A DNA stretch of 62,949 nt from positions 1-62,949 of the forward strand of contig MU277785.1 in NCBI GenBank assembly GCA_022385805.1, read 5' to 3'. Position numbers and translations under genes: made by a program. Below are positions 10,232 through 22,258 of the stretch, one piece after another. Within the stretch, counting starts at the first letter, position 1, and each line of letters begins with the position of its first letter. This DNA comes from Pilatotrama ljubarskyi (lineage: Eukaryota > Basidiomycota > Agaricomycetes > Polyporales > Polyporaceae). A model generated the notes under the pieces. It was given only the letters and a program-made list of their open reading frames with translations. It was not told the DNA's origin and did not search any database.

Positions 10232-11003
10232 CGTACTGTACTATCATTCCATGCTATGTTTTACGAAGAGTGATCGTGACTTGAAATACACGTGCAAGAT
10301 ATTTAATGCATGTTATGATTATGCTTGTCCGCTCTTCTTGGGCGGCAGCAGCGGTGTGCCGTGATGCGTCGTCCGGTCGTGACCACGCTCTCAACCCTGC
10401 TTGCCTGATAGGCAACAGCAGCATCGGAATGCTTGACATCCCCTACAAATCGTCCCTCCCGATCCATGAGTGCATTGTAAAGGACAACATACTATGTGAC
10501 CAGATGCTTGCACTCTACAAGCAATGGCCGGGGGCAGGAGGGGTTCAAGGAGCCGTCGTGAGCTTATGGTGCGAGATTCTTCATGGGCGGCGATGCGCTT
10601 CGGTTGCACTCGCGATGTAGACTGCGTGGTTCAGAAAAACAAGGCTTATACGAGAGGTCCCAAAGGCAAGTAACATCGCTTACTCTTGTGAGGGCGTGAG
10701 TGTTCACGCTGCGTATACCTCACTTTTGTCGACTTGATCCACTAATACGCAGAGCCTCTGAGTACACGGGGACGCATGATACAACTAAACAACCCAGGTC
10801 CCGGAGGCCCAACTAGCAGCACGGTACAAACCAAGATATGAAACGTTTCAGGAGGCCGAATGGCTGGGATGGATATGTGCAGGCAACGTGAAGCGAGGTA
10901 TTTGCCGCATGTTACCCGGTGTTGGACCTTCTGCGTCGAATTTCTTTCGGGCGCGGTCGGTCTATGAGTTTGGACGTGATATTCCTGTACGGACAAGATA
11001 CAG
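10232..11003. other. intergenic, no gene seen
   Basis: These 772 bases lie between the copy-2 small gene and the 3' end of CTU1. An 84-residue minus-strand frame (10742-10996) follows the CTU1 end but shows no resemblance to the CTU1 C-terminus. I take the stretch as 3' untranslated and intergenic DNA. Confidence 0.5.
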
Positions 11004-12246
11004 TTACAAACTTACCACCGCCGCACTGGCCAGTCCACGCTCGAGACCTTCCAACAACGTGCAAGCCTTACAGAGCTCATTACTGGACATGTATCCGCAG
11101 CGCTTGCACGTTTCTGTGAAAGAGTCCTCAGTTGAAGAATAGCGTCAGACACGGCAGCGATTGCACGTACGCTGGATTTTCTGAGTAGCCTTCACATCTT
11201 CCTTGATCTCGAAGGCCTCGCCAGAGTGGATGATGTCGATGATCGCGCTGGGTCGTGCGGCTTCCAAGTCCTTTAGAAAGCCCCTAGCGTGTCCACGGTA
11301 CGCATCTGGCGAGTATATGCACTCTGTCGAGAAGTAGTCGAGTTTCTTGAAGTAGGCATACCTACAGAGGACTTAGCGTGGCCGCTCTGGGGCGCGGCCA
11401 TCAGGAAGGCTTACATGACAATCTCTTTCTCGTAGGCATACTTGAAGGGCTTGGACCTCTTGATGGTATCTTCGCCCTGTGTGCATATGGAGGTACATCG
11501 GCCCAAGCGAGCAATGTCTCCCCGCATGACTACAATACAGAGATCAGGCGACTTGCGCAGATTGAACAGAGTCCCAAGCTACGAGCTTACTGTTCATCAA
11601 GACAGTCTCGGCTATATCGTCCGCGTTGTGCCCAGTTACAATGTGGTCGACGTTCAGAATCGCGGCGCCTCTATCGAGGGCTTGTCTTCTAAAGACACCA
11701 CAAAATGTACAGTTGTTCTTCTTCCCGACCTGTGAAACGATCGCGTCCATGGTCCAACCGTACAGCTCCTCGTAGGAGAGAATCCTCAAGGGCATGTCAT
11801 ATTGTTGCTGATTCCGTTTAACTGTCTGGGTAGTGAAGTGAGTGGATCAGGGGGCGAGCGGGGACGACGTAGAGCGACTTACCTCCAAGGAGTCATCTCG
11901 GTATCCAGTTATGCCTTCGTCTATTGACAAGAGGAATAGTTCCAACCCGTAGTCGTATCGCTCGTTTAGAGTCTTCATCACATGAGCAAGCACCGTCGAA
12001 TCTGCGCCAAGCTGAGCAACTCAGATCTACACAGTGCCAGAGCCAAGAAGCGAGCATACCTTTGCCGCCGGAAGCGCCGATCGCTACTCGGTCTCCTCGG
12101 TTGAACAACCGTGCCTCCGTGATGGTATTGTGCACCTCTGTCTCGAAGACATAGAAGAAGCACTCTTTGCATATCTGCTGCCCAGTCTTTGGCCGCTTGA
12201 GGATTGCGCGAGCATCATTGCAGAGAGCACAAGTCCGGGCAGGCAT
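11004..12246 (-). CDS. NCS6: cytoplasmic tRNA 2-thiolation protein 1 (CTU1/Ncs6)
   Basis: This protein adenylates and thiolates U34 of cytosolic tRNAs (Lys, Glu, Gln), acting with Ncs2/Ctu2 and the Urm1 sulfur carrier. The start at 12246 gives [20 protein letters not shown] with the N-terminal CxxC-type zinc site, then [14 protein letters not shown]. The ATP-pyrophosphatase P-loop [15 protein letters not shown] is split by an intron inside the Lys/Asp codons. [33 protein letters not shown] and [16 protein letters not shown] follow, the last being the family signature. The C-terminal zinc site [17 protein letters not shown] comes after another intron, then [14 protein letters not shown]. The protein is taken to end at a TAA (11004-11006), although an extra short intron there cannot be excluded. 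The gene is divergent from NOP9, with 143 bases between start codons. Confidence 0.93.
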
Positions 12247-12389
12247 GATCGACGTTCGGGAGAAAGTTTCGTAGTGCGAAGCACCGGCGTCTAACGAAAT
12301 TGTAGGATCGAGCGCCCATAACCGCCGCCAGGCTCTTGAGTCTGACCTCATCTCGACCTCCTCAGTTTCCTCTGGTAACAGCTGCCGCC
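12247..12389. promoter_or_regulatory. shared bidirectional promoter of NCS6 and NOP9
   Basis: Only 143 bases separate the two divergent start codons, so both promoters and 5' leaders must lie within it or overlap the genes. No TATA box is seen. Each start is confirmed by conserved N-terminal sequence, so the distance is firm. Confidence 0.7.
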
Positions 12390-15300
12390 ATGCCTAGAGA
12401 ACACAGGAAGAGAGGCAAGAAACATAAGAAGAAGGAAGAGGAAACCGCTGATGTCCAGCAGGAGTCTGTTCCGTACGCCGACGAGCAGGAACAGACTGAA
12501 GCCGGGCCGTCCTGGATTGTTCCTGCACGCGCAGAATCTACCGTCGACCCAAATGCTCCGTTCGGATATGTGGACGCAGAGGTCAAAGCCTACTTTCGTA
12601 CAGTGGACGTACAGATACGAGAATGGCAGGAGACCAGGCCCGAGGTGGAGGTGGACGCAGATGTGGACCCGAACGAAGGTACGTCCGCCCTACCACACCG
12701 GTCTTCGTGACGTGGAAAGTCCCCGCTGACTTTGATCCTGCTGTAGACCGTCGCCTATTCTTTGTAGCGGCCCTGTCAGAAATGTCTGGGAAGGAAAAGC
12801 AGCTTGCCACTGACCCGGACTGTTCCACCATCTTGGAACGAATGATCCATTCTATGGATGACTTCGTTCGCCGTGTCTTCATGGACAGACTGAGCGGCTC
12901 GTGAGTGGACGGTATTCATGCCCCTTCATCGCGCTTCTCACTGATCCTAGTATGCCAGATTCGAGCAGCTGAGCAGACATCGGTTTGCTTCGCATGTATG
13001 CCAGACCCTGCTAACGGTGGCCGCGGATACCGTTTCTCGGGAGGTATGTCGACTCAGTGTTGGTAATTCGCCTTTCCCTGACACGGGATATAGGCTCGCG
13101 GCATCTTCCCACCGGTACCGGAGTCCCAAGAAGAAGAGGGAGAACTCAGAACCCTTACGCAGCTCGTGCTTGACGCTTGCGACGTACGTTCTTCGCGAAT
13201 CCGGCTCAGCTCTAAAGCTGATCTTTATGCAGGAACTCATTCCTCCGCTTCCTTCGCTCATCCTCGATGCTTTTGCCTCCCATGTCATACGAGCACTACT
13301 GCTTTTGCTGGCCCCAGACGTCCTTGGGCCTGTGGACGATGCGGACGGCTCAAACAAAGCATCCAGCTTTGCGGTCCGATCTAAGAAGAGTGCTGCATAC
13401 AAGGCCCGTCAAGGATCGATGAAGTCGGTGTTCGTGGACGGCGATCCTAGCCAGCAGAAGGCAAGTCGGAGCATGCCGAAGGAGTTTCCTGAGGCTGCTG
13501 CACGTTTCGTCTCTTCTCTGCGTGAGCAGCTTGGAGAGAACGAAGTCCGCGCTTTGGCCGCAAATCAAGTCGCGAGCCCAGTCCTTCAGGTATGCTTCGT
13601 TGCCTGGTGCGCTTTCTCAAACGGCTCACATCACGGTCATCCCGTTCAGATGGTTCTGGAGCTGGAAGCCGCCTATGGGGAAGCTGAAAAGCCTGGCTCG
13701 CTCATGGACCACGTTCTGGTGGGACTCATCACCTTGATTCGTTAGTACAGTCACTGTCCCCGTGCCGACGAGGTCCGTCTGACTCTTCGCTTCAGACGAC
13801 AATCCCGATGCAACAGCACCTGAGTCCGAATACCTCATGACTCTATTACGTGACCCTACAGCTTCTCACCTCCTGGAGACACTGGTCCGGCGGTCACCAG
13901 AACGGGTCTTTGGCTTGTTATGGCAGACGTACTTCGTGGGGAAGCTGGGCCGACTCGCTGTACACCCTGTAGCGAACTTCGTCGTCGCTAAAGCGTTTGA
14001 GCGTCTCAGTGCGGAACAGCTACAAGCAGCGGTGCAAGAGTTGCAGGGCGTAGCCGGCAAGATCGTCAGTAAGTTGCCATATTATTGAAGCGGAATTCAC
14101 GCTCTGAAGGTTCGGCCCATCTGCAGAGAATGCTCGGACTGGGGTTCTTAGAGCATTGGTGGATCGTTCGGCAACGCTGCACGATCAAGCCGAGGGTGTC
14201 GTTGAAGTAAGTGCTCTCTAATGCGCTCTTATGTCATGCTGACATGAGTCCTAGCTCATCTGCAGGGCGTTCGACCTCGACTCCGAGGACGACAAGAAGC
14301 TTTTTGTACCGTGTGTCCTTCGGCTCAAACCGTTGGCAGTGAGTCCGTTCGATGCCCTCAGGAGCTTCGTGGCCTAACGATGACTCAGGAGTTCAAGCGG
14401 GATGTCGAGGCTGCTAGTAAATCCATTGAAAAGCAAACAGAGGACGAGCCTAGGCACAAGCGGCGGAAGACGGAGGACCCATTAGAGCCCAAGACCCAAG
14501 GCGCCGTCCTGCTCCAGTCTGTCCTCCGACTACCCAGCCCGCACGTGAACATCGTCCTGGACAGGTGCGCTGGATCACCATTCTCGTATTTTCCGAAGTG
14601 CTGACACTGGTTACTCGTAGCTTGCAAGCGATTGGTGTGGACGAGCTCATCGAGATGGGACACCACGTAACAAGCTCGCGCGTGCTCGACGCCGTCCTAG
14701 AGTCGCCGACAGTGCCTCACAAGGACAAGAGGAAATTTGTCATGACCTTCCTCGGGCACTACCATGTCCTCGTGGACGATCGTATCGGCAGCAGGGTCGG
14801 CGAGCGGTGTTGGGCCTTCGCCGATCCGTACCTAAAGGTTCGTCCCCTTTCGCACGTCCTCTCCCGTTCAGCACAAATCGCTGACGGCGCTCCCGGCTTG
14901 TAGGAGAAGATCGCGCGGTCGGTCGTCCCCCACGAACACGTCCTCGCCGCATCTGCATTCGGCAAGTTCTTCGTGCGCCCCCTCGCTCTGCACATCCTGC
15001 AGCGCGACCCGGAGCGGTGGAAGAGCATGCAGTCCTCTGCCAAAGCGCCTCCTGCGCCTGCCCCCGCGCCTGCTGCCAATACCAATACGCAGGCGCACTC
15101 GGAGAAGACGAAGTCCGCAGCTCCTGCCACGACGGACACGTCGAACGTCTCGCCGAAAAAGGCCGACAAGGCGAAGCGCAAGGCGCAGCCCCAGGACGAG
15201 ATCGATGCACTCTTCGACGCCACGCTGGGCAAGAAGGTTAAGAAGGCCGAGCTTGCCAGTGTCAAGGCCCCAGCTGAGGACGCCAAGGACAAGTCGAAGC

Positions 15301-15473
15301 CGGAGCGGGAAGCCAAGGAGAAGGGTGAGAAGGGTAAGGGGAAGAGCAAGAAGAGGAAGGAGGCGGAGGACGATGAGGGGGCGGTGGACAAGGATTTGAA
15401 GGACGTCCTGGGCGCGATTCGTGCCGCGCCCAAGGAGGACAAGGGTCCTAAGAAGAGAAAGCGGGCTCACTAG
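12390..15473 (+). CDS. NOP9: nucleolar protein 9 (Pumilio-repeat protein)
   Basis: Nop9 binds pre-rRNA with Pumilio-type repeats and is required for 18S rRNA processing in the nucleolus. The start at 12390 gives the basic head [15 protein letters not shown], then [20 protein letters not shown] and [12 protein letters not shown], which are typical of the family. Exon joins include [16 protein letters not shown] and the acceptor before [18 protein letters not shown], a Pumilio-like repeat. Further repeat-like blocks are [19 protein letters not shown] and [15 protein letters not shown]. The C-terminal part is a long Lys/Glu/Ala-rich tail, from about 15000 to the stop at 15473, ending GPKKRKRAH, probably a nucleolar-localising tail. 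The gene is convergent with bystin, whose end is 209 bases away. Confidence 0.93.
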
Positions 15474-15682
15474 TCTTTGACCGCATCTCCCTGTAGTCGC
15501 CCCACTGCCAAAAGTACGATATGTACATCGCTTAGTACCTTCTACCAACCTGGGGACCCTCGGCGTCTGGGTTCACATGAAACGACCATGTCTGTGGATT
15601 GAGCCGACACTCATGATATCCGTATAACCCAGAAAGCCTACAACATGATATCGAGACAACACCAGTACGCCAGTAAACGAGC

Positions 15683-17485
15683 CTACGCCATGGTCACATC
15701 TCCATCTGCATCCGGCCTCGGTGCACCACGTTCCACGGAGTTCACGAGCTCGCGCCGGACCTCCGGGCTGATCTGCGGATGGGGGTTCACGCGGACGACG
15801 TCCAGCAATGCGTCCTTTTGGTCCGGGGTCAAGTCTGACGCGTACCTGTCCGCACAAACAATCGTCAGCATCATGATTTGCCATGGCGCCAAGGGAGCGG
15901 GCAAGAAAACGGAAGGGACGTACCGTTGGCAGAAAACGAGCAGACTCTGGTGCCAGAGCACGGGGAGCTTCTCCGCGTCACCGGCGCGGCGAGCCTTATA
16001 CGTGTTGGAGAGGCGGATGAAGTGGAAGACGAGCGCGTCGACAACTTTGTACGGGAGCGCGTGCTTCTTGTCGAGCAACACGCGGATGAACAGGGAGTTT
16101 GCGCCTATGTGTGGATTGTGTGAGTAAAAAATCGAGACGGGGTAGTCTATGGTGCGTACCGGAGTAGTCCATGTTTGCTAACCGCATGAGCGCAGCTGCT
16201 GAGTGTCCCAGGGGAATCTTGACCTTCGCAAGGACTGACGCGACAATAGCGGCCTCCTGCAGTGTGCAGCCACTCTGCACGCCAATTCCAGTCAGCTTCA
16301 TGTATCCTCCCGCCCGTTTGCCCAACTCACGTTCAATAGAGGGAAGACGATGCCCTTGAACACCGCACCAGGCTTGTACATCGCGCGCTTCAAGCTCTCA
16401 TAGTAGTGCACGTTCAATTTCCTATGGTTCTTGTTCTTGCGCGCGCCCTCTTTCGTGAGGCGGATGTCCTCTCGGATCGCATCTAGCAGAACGACTTCGA
16501 GGAAGAGGCGCGCCTGTGGCGGCTTCATCTGCGAGATGAAGATGCGCGTCGCGGCGTGGCACGCTTGTGGGGACCAGTTCTCCGGGTGCGTGAGCGCGAG
16601 GATGCGCGACCATTGCGGGAGCGAGGGAATAATTTTGAACGGCTTCGGGAGGGGGCCGGATTTGTAGCGGGTGAGCATTTGGCCGACTCTGAGACGAAGC
16701 GGATGGACGGGTCAGTATTACGTGCGCATGAGAGAGTTACGATGTATTCACTTTGTGTAGACCTCGACGACTTTAGGGTCAAGCCCCGCGGCAGGATCAG
16801 GTGCGCGGTCGCGATCTGTAACTATTCAGTCAGCACGCCGGTCAGTGTACGCAAGCTCCATGCAAACTGACGCTGCTTCTCCTGCGTGACGGCCGATTGC
16901 CCGGACTCGAGGTTGTCAAGTTTCGAGAAGATGATGTCGGCGAGTGTCCTGCGCTCGCCTGCGTTTGCTGGGAGCAGCGCGTCGAGCGCTTTCATGTCAT
17001 CCTCATCAACTTCCTAGCGACGGCTCGTCAGCAAGCAGCGTAATGCACTCAAGCAGCCTTACTCACTATCTCTTCGATCTCCTCTGCGTCCTCTTCCTCG
17101 TATCGATCCAGGTCCAGGTCGTCATCATCGTCTAATACAGCTCCGCGCGGCGCGGACAAATTTGGCTGGTCCTCGTCCTCGTCCTCATCGTCCAACTCCT
17201 TCTCGTCCAGCTCTTCCTGCTGGTCGCGCGCGAGCTCGAAGATTCGCTGGGAGGTCTTGGGGTCTAGGATCACCTGAGGGGTGGTCAGCGATCACTGCGC
17301 ATACGACATATGAGCACGCGCGGGCTCACCTCGCCGGCCTCATCTTCGTCGTCTTTTGCCTTGGACTTTCTCCGGCGCCCGGGCTGGGATACACGGCCGT
17401 ATTTTGCGTAAACCTCATCCTCGCCGAGCTGGACGTGCAGGGGGTCGTGCTTCGTTTTGGTGGTCGCCTTGGGTGCCTTTGGCAT
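15683..17485 (-). CDS. ENP1: bystin (essential nuclear protein 1), 40S assembly factor
   Basis: Bystin/Enp1 is a late pre-40S assembly factor of nucleus and cytoplasm. The start at 17485 gives [20 protein letters not shown]. The acidic N-terminal region contains [18 protein letters not shown] and a run of Asp/Glu. The bystin core follows: [55 protein letters not shown] and [20 protein letters not shown]. Then come [36 protein letters not shown] and [16 protein letters not shown], and the protein ends with DADGDVTMA. Several introns of about 50-75 bases interrupt it. It converges on NOP9, another 18S maturation gene, and diverges from UXS1 with 272 bases between starts. Confidence 0.95.
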
Positions 17486-17757
17486 GATTATATGCGGCCG
17501 TGTGAATGGGAGATAGAGGGAGAGTAAGCGGAAGTCAGCGGTATTGGGTTGGGAGAGAGGAAGGGGCAAGGTTAAGACGCGGTGCAAGATTTTGCGAGAT
17601 CGAGTGCCGATTGGCCGGCGTGTGTCCCAAATAGGCAGGCAGACACACGCCCGCGTCGGCGCTGGCTCCTTTATTAAAGACCTTCCCCTCGCCGTTCGAG
17701 CACGTCGCTGCCCACGCTCTGCCCAGGACGTCCCCCGCATCTTTCTTCCCCACCACC
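17486..17757. promoter_or_regulatory. shared promoter of ENP1 and UXS1
   Basis: A 272-base divergent intergenic region lies between two confirmed start codons. No canonical TATA box is seen. A CT-rich stretch precedes the UXS1 ATG. Confidence 0.55.
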
Positions 17758-19511
17758 ATGTCCGCCGCCACGTCCCAGTCCACCATCTCGCCCGTAAGTA
17801 GATCGAGCTGCTCGATGTTGACCGACGCGACCGCGAGTGTCATCTGACGCGACGCGCGACTCGCGTCGATCCTGATCGTCGTCCCCCGCCCCCGGGTCCT
17901 GCATGCATGCACCCTATAGCCGAGTCGCAGTCTCACATCGTTCCTTACAGATTCGTACGCTCGACAAGAATGGCAACGTCATAAACACCGTCGGCTTCCA
18001 ACGCTTCGGCTTTGATTGCGAGGTCTCCCTAGACATCCTCCGCTCTCTCTACCTCCGCCCGCACTACGTCCTCACCGCCTCTTCGAACCAGTCTGAGGAC
18101 ATCGAGAAGGCGCAGGTGGAAGAAACTGAACACGCTAAATTCACGGGCCACTATGGTGCCTACCAGTCCAAATCCATCTTCCACCCCGACACCCAGACAA
18201 TCTCCTACACCACTCTCTCGCGCTTCCCTCCCGTCAAGCTCCTCCCCCCTTCTCAACGCAAGCGCATCCTCGTCACTGGTGGCGCCGGCTTCGTCGGTTC
18301 TCACTTGGTTGACCGCCTCATGCTCCTCGGCCATGAAGTCACCGTTCTTGACAACTTCTTCACCGGCTCCAAGACCACAGTCTCGCACTGGGTTGGCCAC
18401 CCCAACTTTGAGATGGTCCGACACGATGTCGTTGAGCCCTTCATGATTGAATGTGACCGTACGTCCATCGATCTGCGCATTTTGTAAGAGTGAACGTCCG
18501 GCCAACCATGGTCGGTATCTCCAGAGATCTATCACCTCGCTTGCCCCGCATCTCCCCCGCACTATCAGTTTAATGCTGTGAAGACCGTGAAAACGTCCTT
18601 CATGGGCACGCTGAATATGCTTGGCCTCGCCAAGCGCACAAAGGCTCGCTTCCTGATCACCTCCACCTCAGGTACGACTTCTAGCTTTCGTTCGTCTGTC
18701 TCGGCCAGCTGACAAGTTGACAGAGGTTTATGGTGACCCTGAGGTCCACCCCCAACATGAGGACTAGTCAGTGACCCTTGGCGTCTCTGTTTGAGCCTGC
18801 CTTCCTGACATTACTCTAGCTGGGGACATGTCAACCCTATTGGTCCTCGTGCATGCTACGACGAGGGTAAGCGTGTTGCGGAGACTCTCACCTACGGATT
18901 CCACCGTCAGGATGGTGTCGACGTCCGCGTCGCACGTATATTCAACACCTACGGTATGTGTGCTTACCGGTTACTCGCACTTTCCGTTGCTCATCATACA
19001 TACATCCAGGCCCGCGAAGTACGTTCAGACGCATCTCCGCCCAAGAAGCTGATCATTGACCTTGCCTCCAGTGAACCCTTTTGATGGCCGTGTCGTCTCT
19101 AACTTCATCGTCCAGGCCCTGCGCGGGGAGGACATGACCGTGTACGGCGACGGCAAGCAGACGCGTTCCTTCCAGTACATCCACGACCTCATCGACGGCC
19201 TCATCGCGCTCATGAACTCGGACGAGACGCGCCCGGTCAACCTCGGCAACGGCGACGAGTTCACGATCGGCGAGTTTGCCGAGCTCGTGCGCGAGATCGT
19301 CGAGAAGGTCCAGCGCGAGGACGGCGTCACGCCCGCGCGCCGCGTCAATATCGTCTACAAGCCGATGCCCACCGACGACCCCCAGAAGCGCCGCCCGGAC
19401 ACGACGCGCGCGAAGCAGGTCCTTGACTGGCAGCCGCGCTGGACCGTGCGCATGGGCCTCGAGGAGATGGTGCGCTACTACAAGGCGAAGATGATCGAGG
19501 GCAGCCTCTGA
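17758..19511 (+). CDS. UXS1: UDP-glucuronate decarboxylase (UDP-xylose synthase)
   Basis: The enzyme converts UDP-glucuronate to UDP-xylose with NAD+, supplying xylose for glycans and capsule-like polymers. Exon 1 is short ([12 protein letters not shown]) and splices at GTAAGT to [16 protein letters not shown]. After about 110 residues of N-terminal region comes the Rossmann motif [19 protein letters not shown], then [33 protein letters not shown] and the catalytic Tyr/Lys in [11 protein letters not shown] follow over several short exons. The final exon holds [38 protein letters not shown] and the end [14 protein letters not shown]. All key SDR residues are present. It is predicted to be cytosolic; no strong membrane anchor is seen. 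Confidence 0.95.
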
Positions 19512-20209
19512 GGAGTGCCCTGGCGTGATCTGCTCTGGTGGTGACGTACACGGTTGGTGCATACTCGCAGACTCGGAGGACGGCGGCCTGGACGATGGTT
19601 TCAGCGTATAGCTCTTGGCTCTAATATGGACGATGTTCTGGGCTCCGTGGAGGCTCTGATGATTGCTATAGACTCGCTCGTACTAGACAGCTACAAAATG
19701 CGAAGTCTTGTCTTGCCACACATCGCACGAGCGTTCTTGAGGATATCCGGAAGGGGGTGGTATTAACAGCAGTTAACGCATCTAGATACTTTTATCTATG
19801 TACGTTAGGCAGCCAGTGAGGGACGAGACGAGGTAGGAGGGCATGGGCGTGCGGACCCACGGAATATAGAACCAGTGGATATGGATAGATCAATGGGTGG
19901 ATAGGTGGTGATAGGGACTACGGGTCCTCAGACGACCCGGGCAAGCCTACAGGTATCAGTAGCAACAGAGAGATGGAGGGGGGAAATATACAAGGGAGCT
20001 CCACCATGCGCCGGGTGGATAGTAGGTACAGTGATATAGACATGCGTCAAAATGCGTCTAACCTGAGAAGAGAACGAATGAGGGGAGCAAGAACGACGAG
20101 AACATCGAGCTGCACGGAAGTGCTCGCGTCGTGGACCATGAACACTTGCAATCATGAAGGGGAACGTCCGGGGGAACATAAGAGCGTCAAGAGCATAACC
20201 GACATGCAG
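19512..20209. other. intergenic between convergent genes, no gene seen
   Basis: These 698 bases between the UXS1 stop and the hydrolase-like gene stop show no conserved coding features. Purine-rich short repeats such as GGATAGGTGGTGATAG occur near 19900 but form no regular array. Confidence 0.5.
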
Positions 20210-22258
20210 CTACCGCAAGAGCCGCCTCTGCAAGCTCGTGCCCGTGCCGGACGCGATGACCTTTGCCATCGAGCCCTTGATGACGTGCTTGTCCGCGGTG
20301 CCGGGCGGGATGACCGTCGCGCGGCGGATGCGTGCGACCTGCTGCAGCTCCTGCGTGACCGGCTCCGACGGCATGAATAGCAACGACTCCTTGTCCGGGC
20401 CCAGCGCGCCGACGCCGCTGTTCCCGCTGCCCCCGCCGCCTCCGCTACCGGCGGGCCGTCGGCCTGGTCGTCGCTTGTCGCGGTTCTGCTCGCTGATGCG
20501 GTCTTGGAACTGCTTGACATCTGCGGTCACGGGGTGATGAGTGAGGAAGCAAAGCTGGGAGATGTGCGACGTACTGGTATACGAGAAGCCATCTGCGTTG
20601 GACTCCATCCAATGCTCGTCTTTGCGCTCAGAGAACCTGTCGCGCAGTAGGTCAGTCAGCCAGCGGCCCCCTACCGCATACGGGCACTACCTACTTGCGC
20701 AGCGGCCGACCGTCAGGTGCGAGCGGGGAGAAGGCAGTCTGCATGCCCTCCAGGTAGATCGCGTAGAGCTCGTCCTGGCTCTTGCGCACTTCCTCCGTCA
20801 CGCATGAGAACGACAACGGCGACAGCGGGTCCTGTTCCGCGATGTTCGGGTCCTCCTTCCACTCTGCAAGCTGGGCGAGCGCCATCTTCATGCGTTCGCG
20901 AAGGGGGATGGCAGGCGGCTCGAGCTCGCTGCGCGCGGGCGGCTGGCGTGTGAGGAACTTGTTGAGCACTTGGTTGACGATGGAGGAGGAGAGGAGGCTG
21001 AGGTATCCGTGCGTCGCTACGAGGGATATATCGCATTCAGTCTGGAACGGGCCGTGACGGCGGTGTCTGGACGTACCCTTGACATTGAAGAGCTGCGCCC
21101 CGTTCGGCACGTTAACGAGGGCTTGACGCAATTGTTGGGCATATTCCATCGGGTGCGTCGGACTGCGCTCCGCCTAGGGTGTACATGTAGTGAACGGCAG
21201 GCGGATAGACCACTGCGTGGAGACTAACCTGGATGATTAGCACCGGACACCTGACGCTGGCAAGTTCGTCCGGGCTCATTGGGGTACGCTGTACGATACG
21301 TGAGCAACGGCGTGCTTACCTGCTACGGGAACGACTTACGTTTAGAACAAGATTAACATTGGTGATAACAAACGTCCGTCGGAACGGAGGATAGTGCACT
21401 TCCCAGAAGGCGACAAGCTGTACGGTGCAGTCTGCATCTGCACGGTCGTACCATGGTCGCAATAGTACGTACCTCGTCTACCAGATCCGGGTGCGCATCC
21501 TGACCAAGCGGTAGGTGAGCATTATCCGGATGCGCGTCGGCGTGCTATTACGTCTGAACTCACCAGAGCATAACAATTGATAAGTTCTTTGCACGCCGTC
21601 TCGAAGGACTCGAGGTCTTCGGCATAGCACCACAGATGGCCGAGCTCCTCGAATGCCTCGAATATTGACTTGAGCCTGTCCCAGATCCGATCAGCGCGAG
21701 CGCGCGGCGCAAGGACAGAAGACGCACTCTGTTTGCGGCGTAACGTTACAGAGCGTCAGACTCAAGCACAGTTCTGGAAAGCTGGAAACCGGGCGGCGTC
21801 ACTTCCGTGTTTGGGCAGCGCGGATCGTCGACACTCACAGTGCTGCAAATCGGAGGGCGGTGTACGAGAAGAGCTCAGGGGCGAATATGTGGGCGGGGGA
21901 AAGACGGAGGTGCTGGAGGAATGCGCTCAGGCGGGGACCCGCGCATGCTATTTGACAGGGAACTCACGTAGAAGCAATGTGCGAGGTCGGCAGCGGTCAC
22001 CCAGAGGTCGAACCGTCCCGTCGGCCTGTACAGCGACTTCCCGGTCGTCCGGAGGTCGAAGACTACGATGTTAAAATTCGAGTTCAAGCGAGGGTCGTCG
22101 AGCTGTGGGTGCAGCCAAGTAGAGTCCAGGAAGAGCGGGTGGAGCATTATCAGCGTGGGCTTGTTTGGGTCAAATCCGCTGACATTGCCCGCGGGCGCGT
22201 TGGTGGTGTACCAGATAGCGGCATAGTCGTCCGAGGAGACGAGGTCGACATAGGGCAT
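20210..22258 (-). CDS. alpha/beta-hydrolase-fold protein lacking the nucleophile
   Basis: The fold is clear: MPYVDLVSSDDYAAIWYTTN, TLIMLHPLFLDSTWLHPQL, FNIVVFDLRTTGKS, then an intron and HLRLSPAHIFAPELFSYTA followed by LRFAALFPELCLSLTLCNVT. The strand-turn that normally carries G-x-S-x-G reads A-P-E-L-F, so the nucleophile serine is replaced by glutamate. Later exons give HLWCYAEDLESFETACKELI, YAQQLRQALVNVPNGAQLFN and TECDISLVATHGYLSLLSS. The C-terminal tail is Gly/Arg-rich and ends GTGTSLQRRLLR. The start is the ATG at 22258; an in-frame ATG at 22267 is also possible. It is probably a non-catalytic family member. Exon joins in the middle are approximate. Confidence 0.8.

Noticed and set aside
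10742..10996. 84-codon minus-strand frame as a CTU1 final exon
   Set aside because: It does not resemble the CTU1 C-terminus, and the connecting intron would be only about 31 bases.
14740..15548. Long minus-strand frames rich in Ser/Arg/Leu opposite the end of NOP9
   Set aside because: They are shadows of the Lys/Glu/Ala-rich NOP9 tail in GC-rich DNA.
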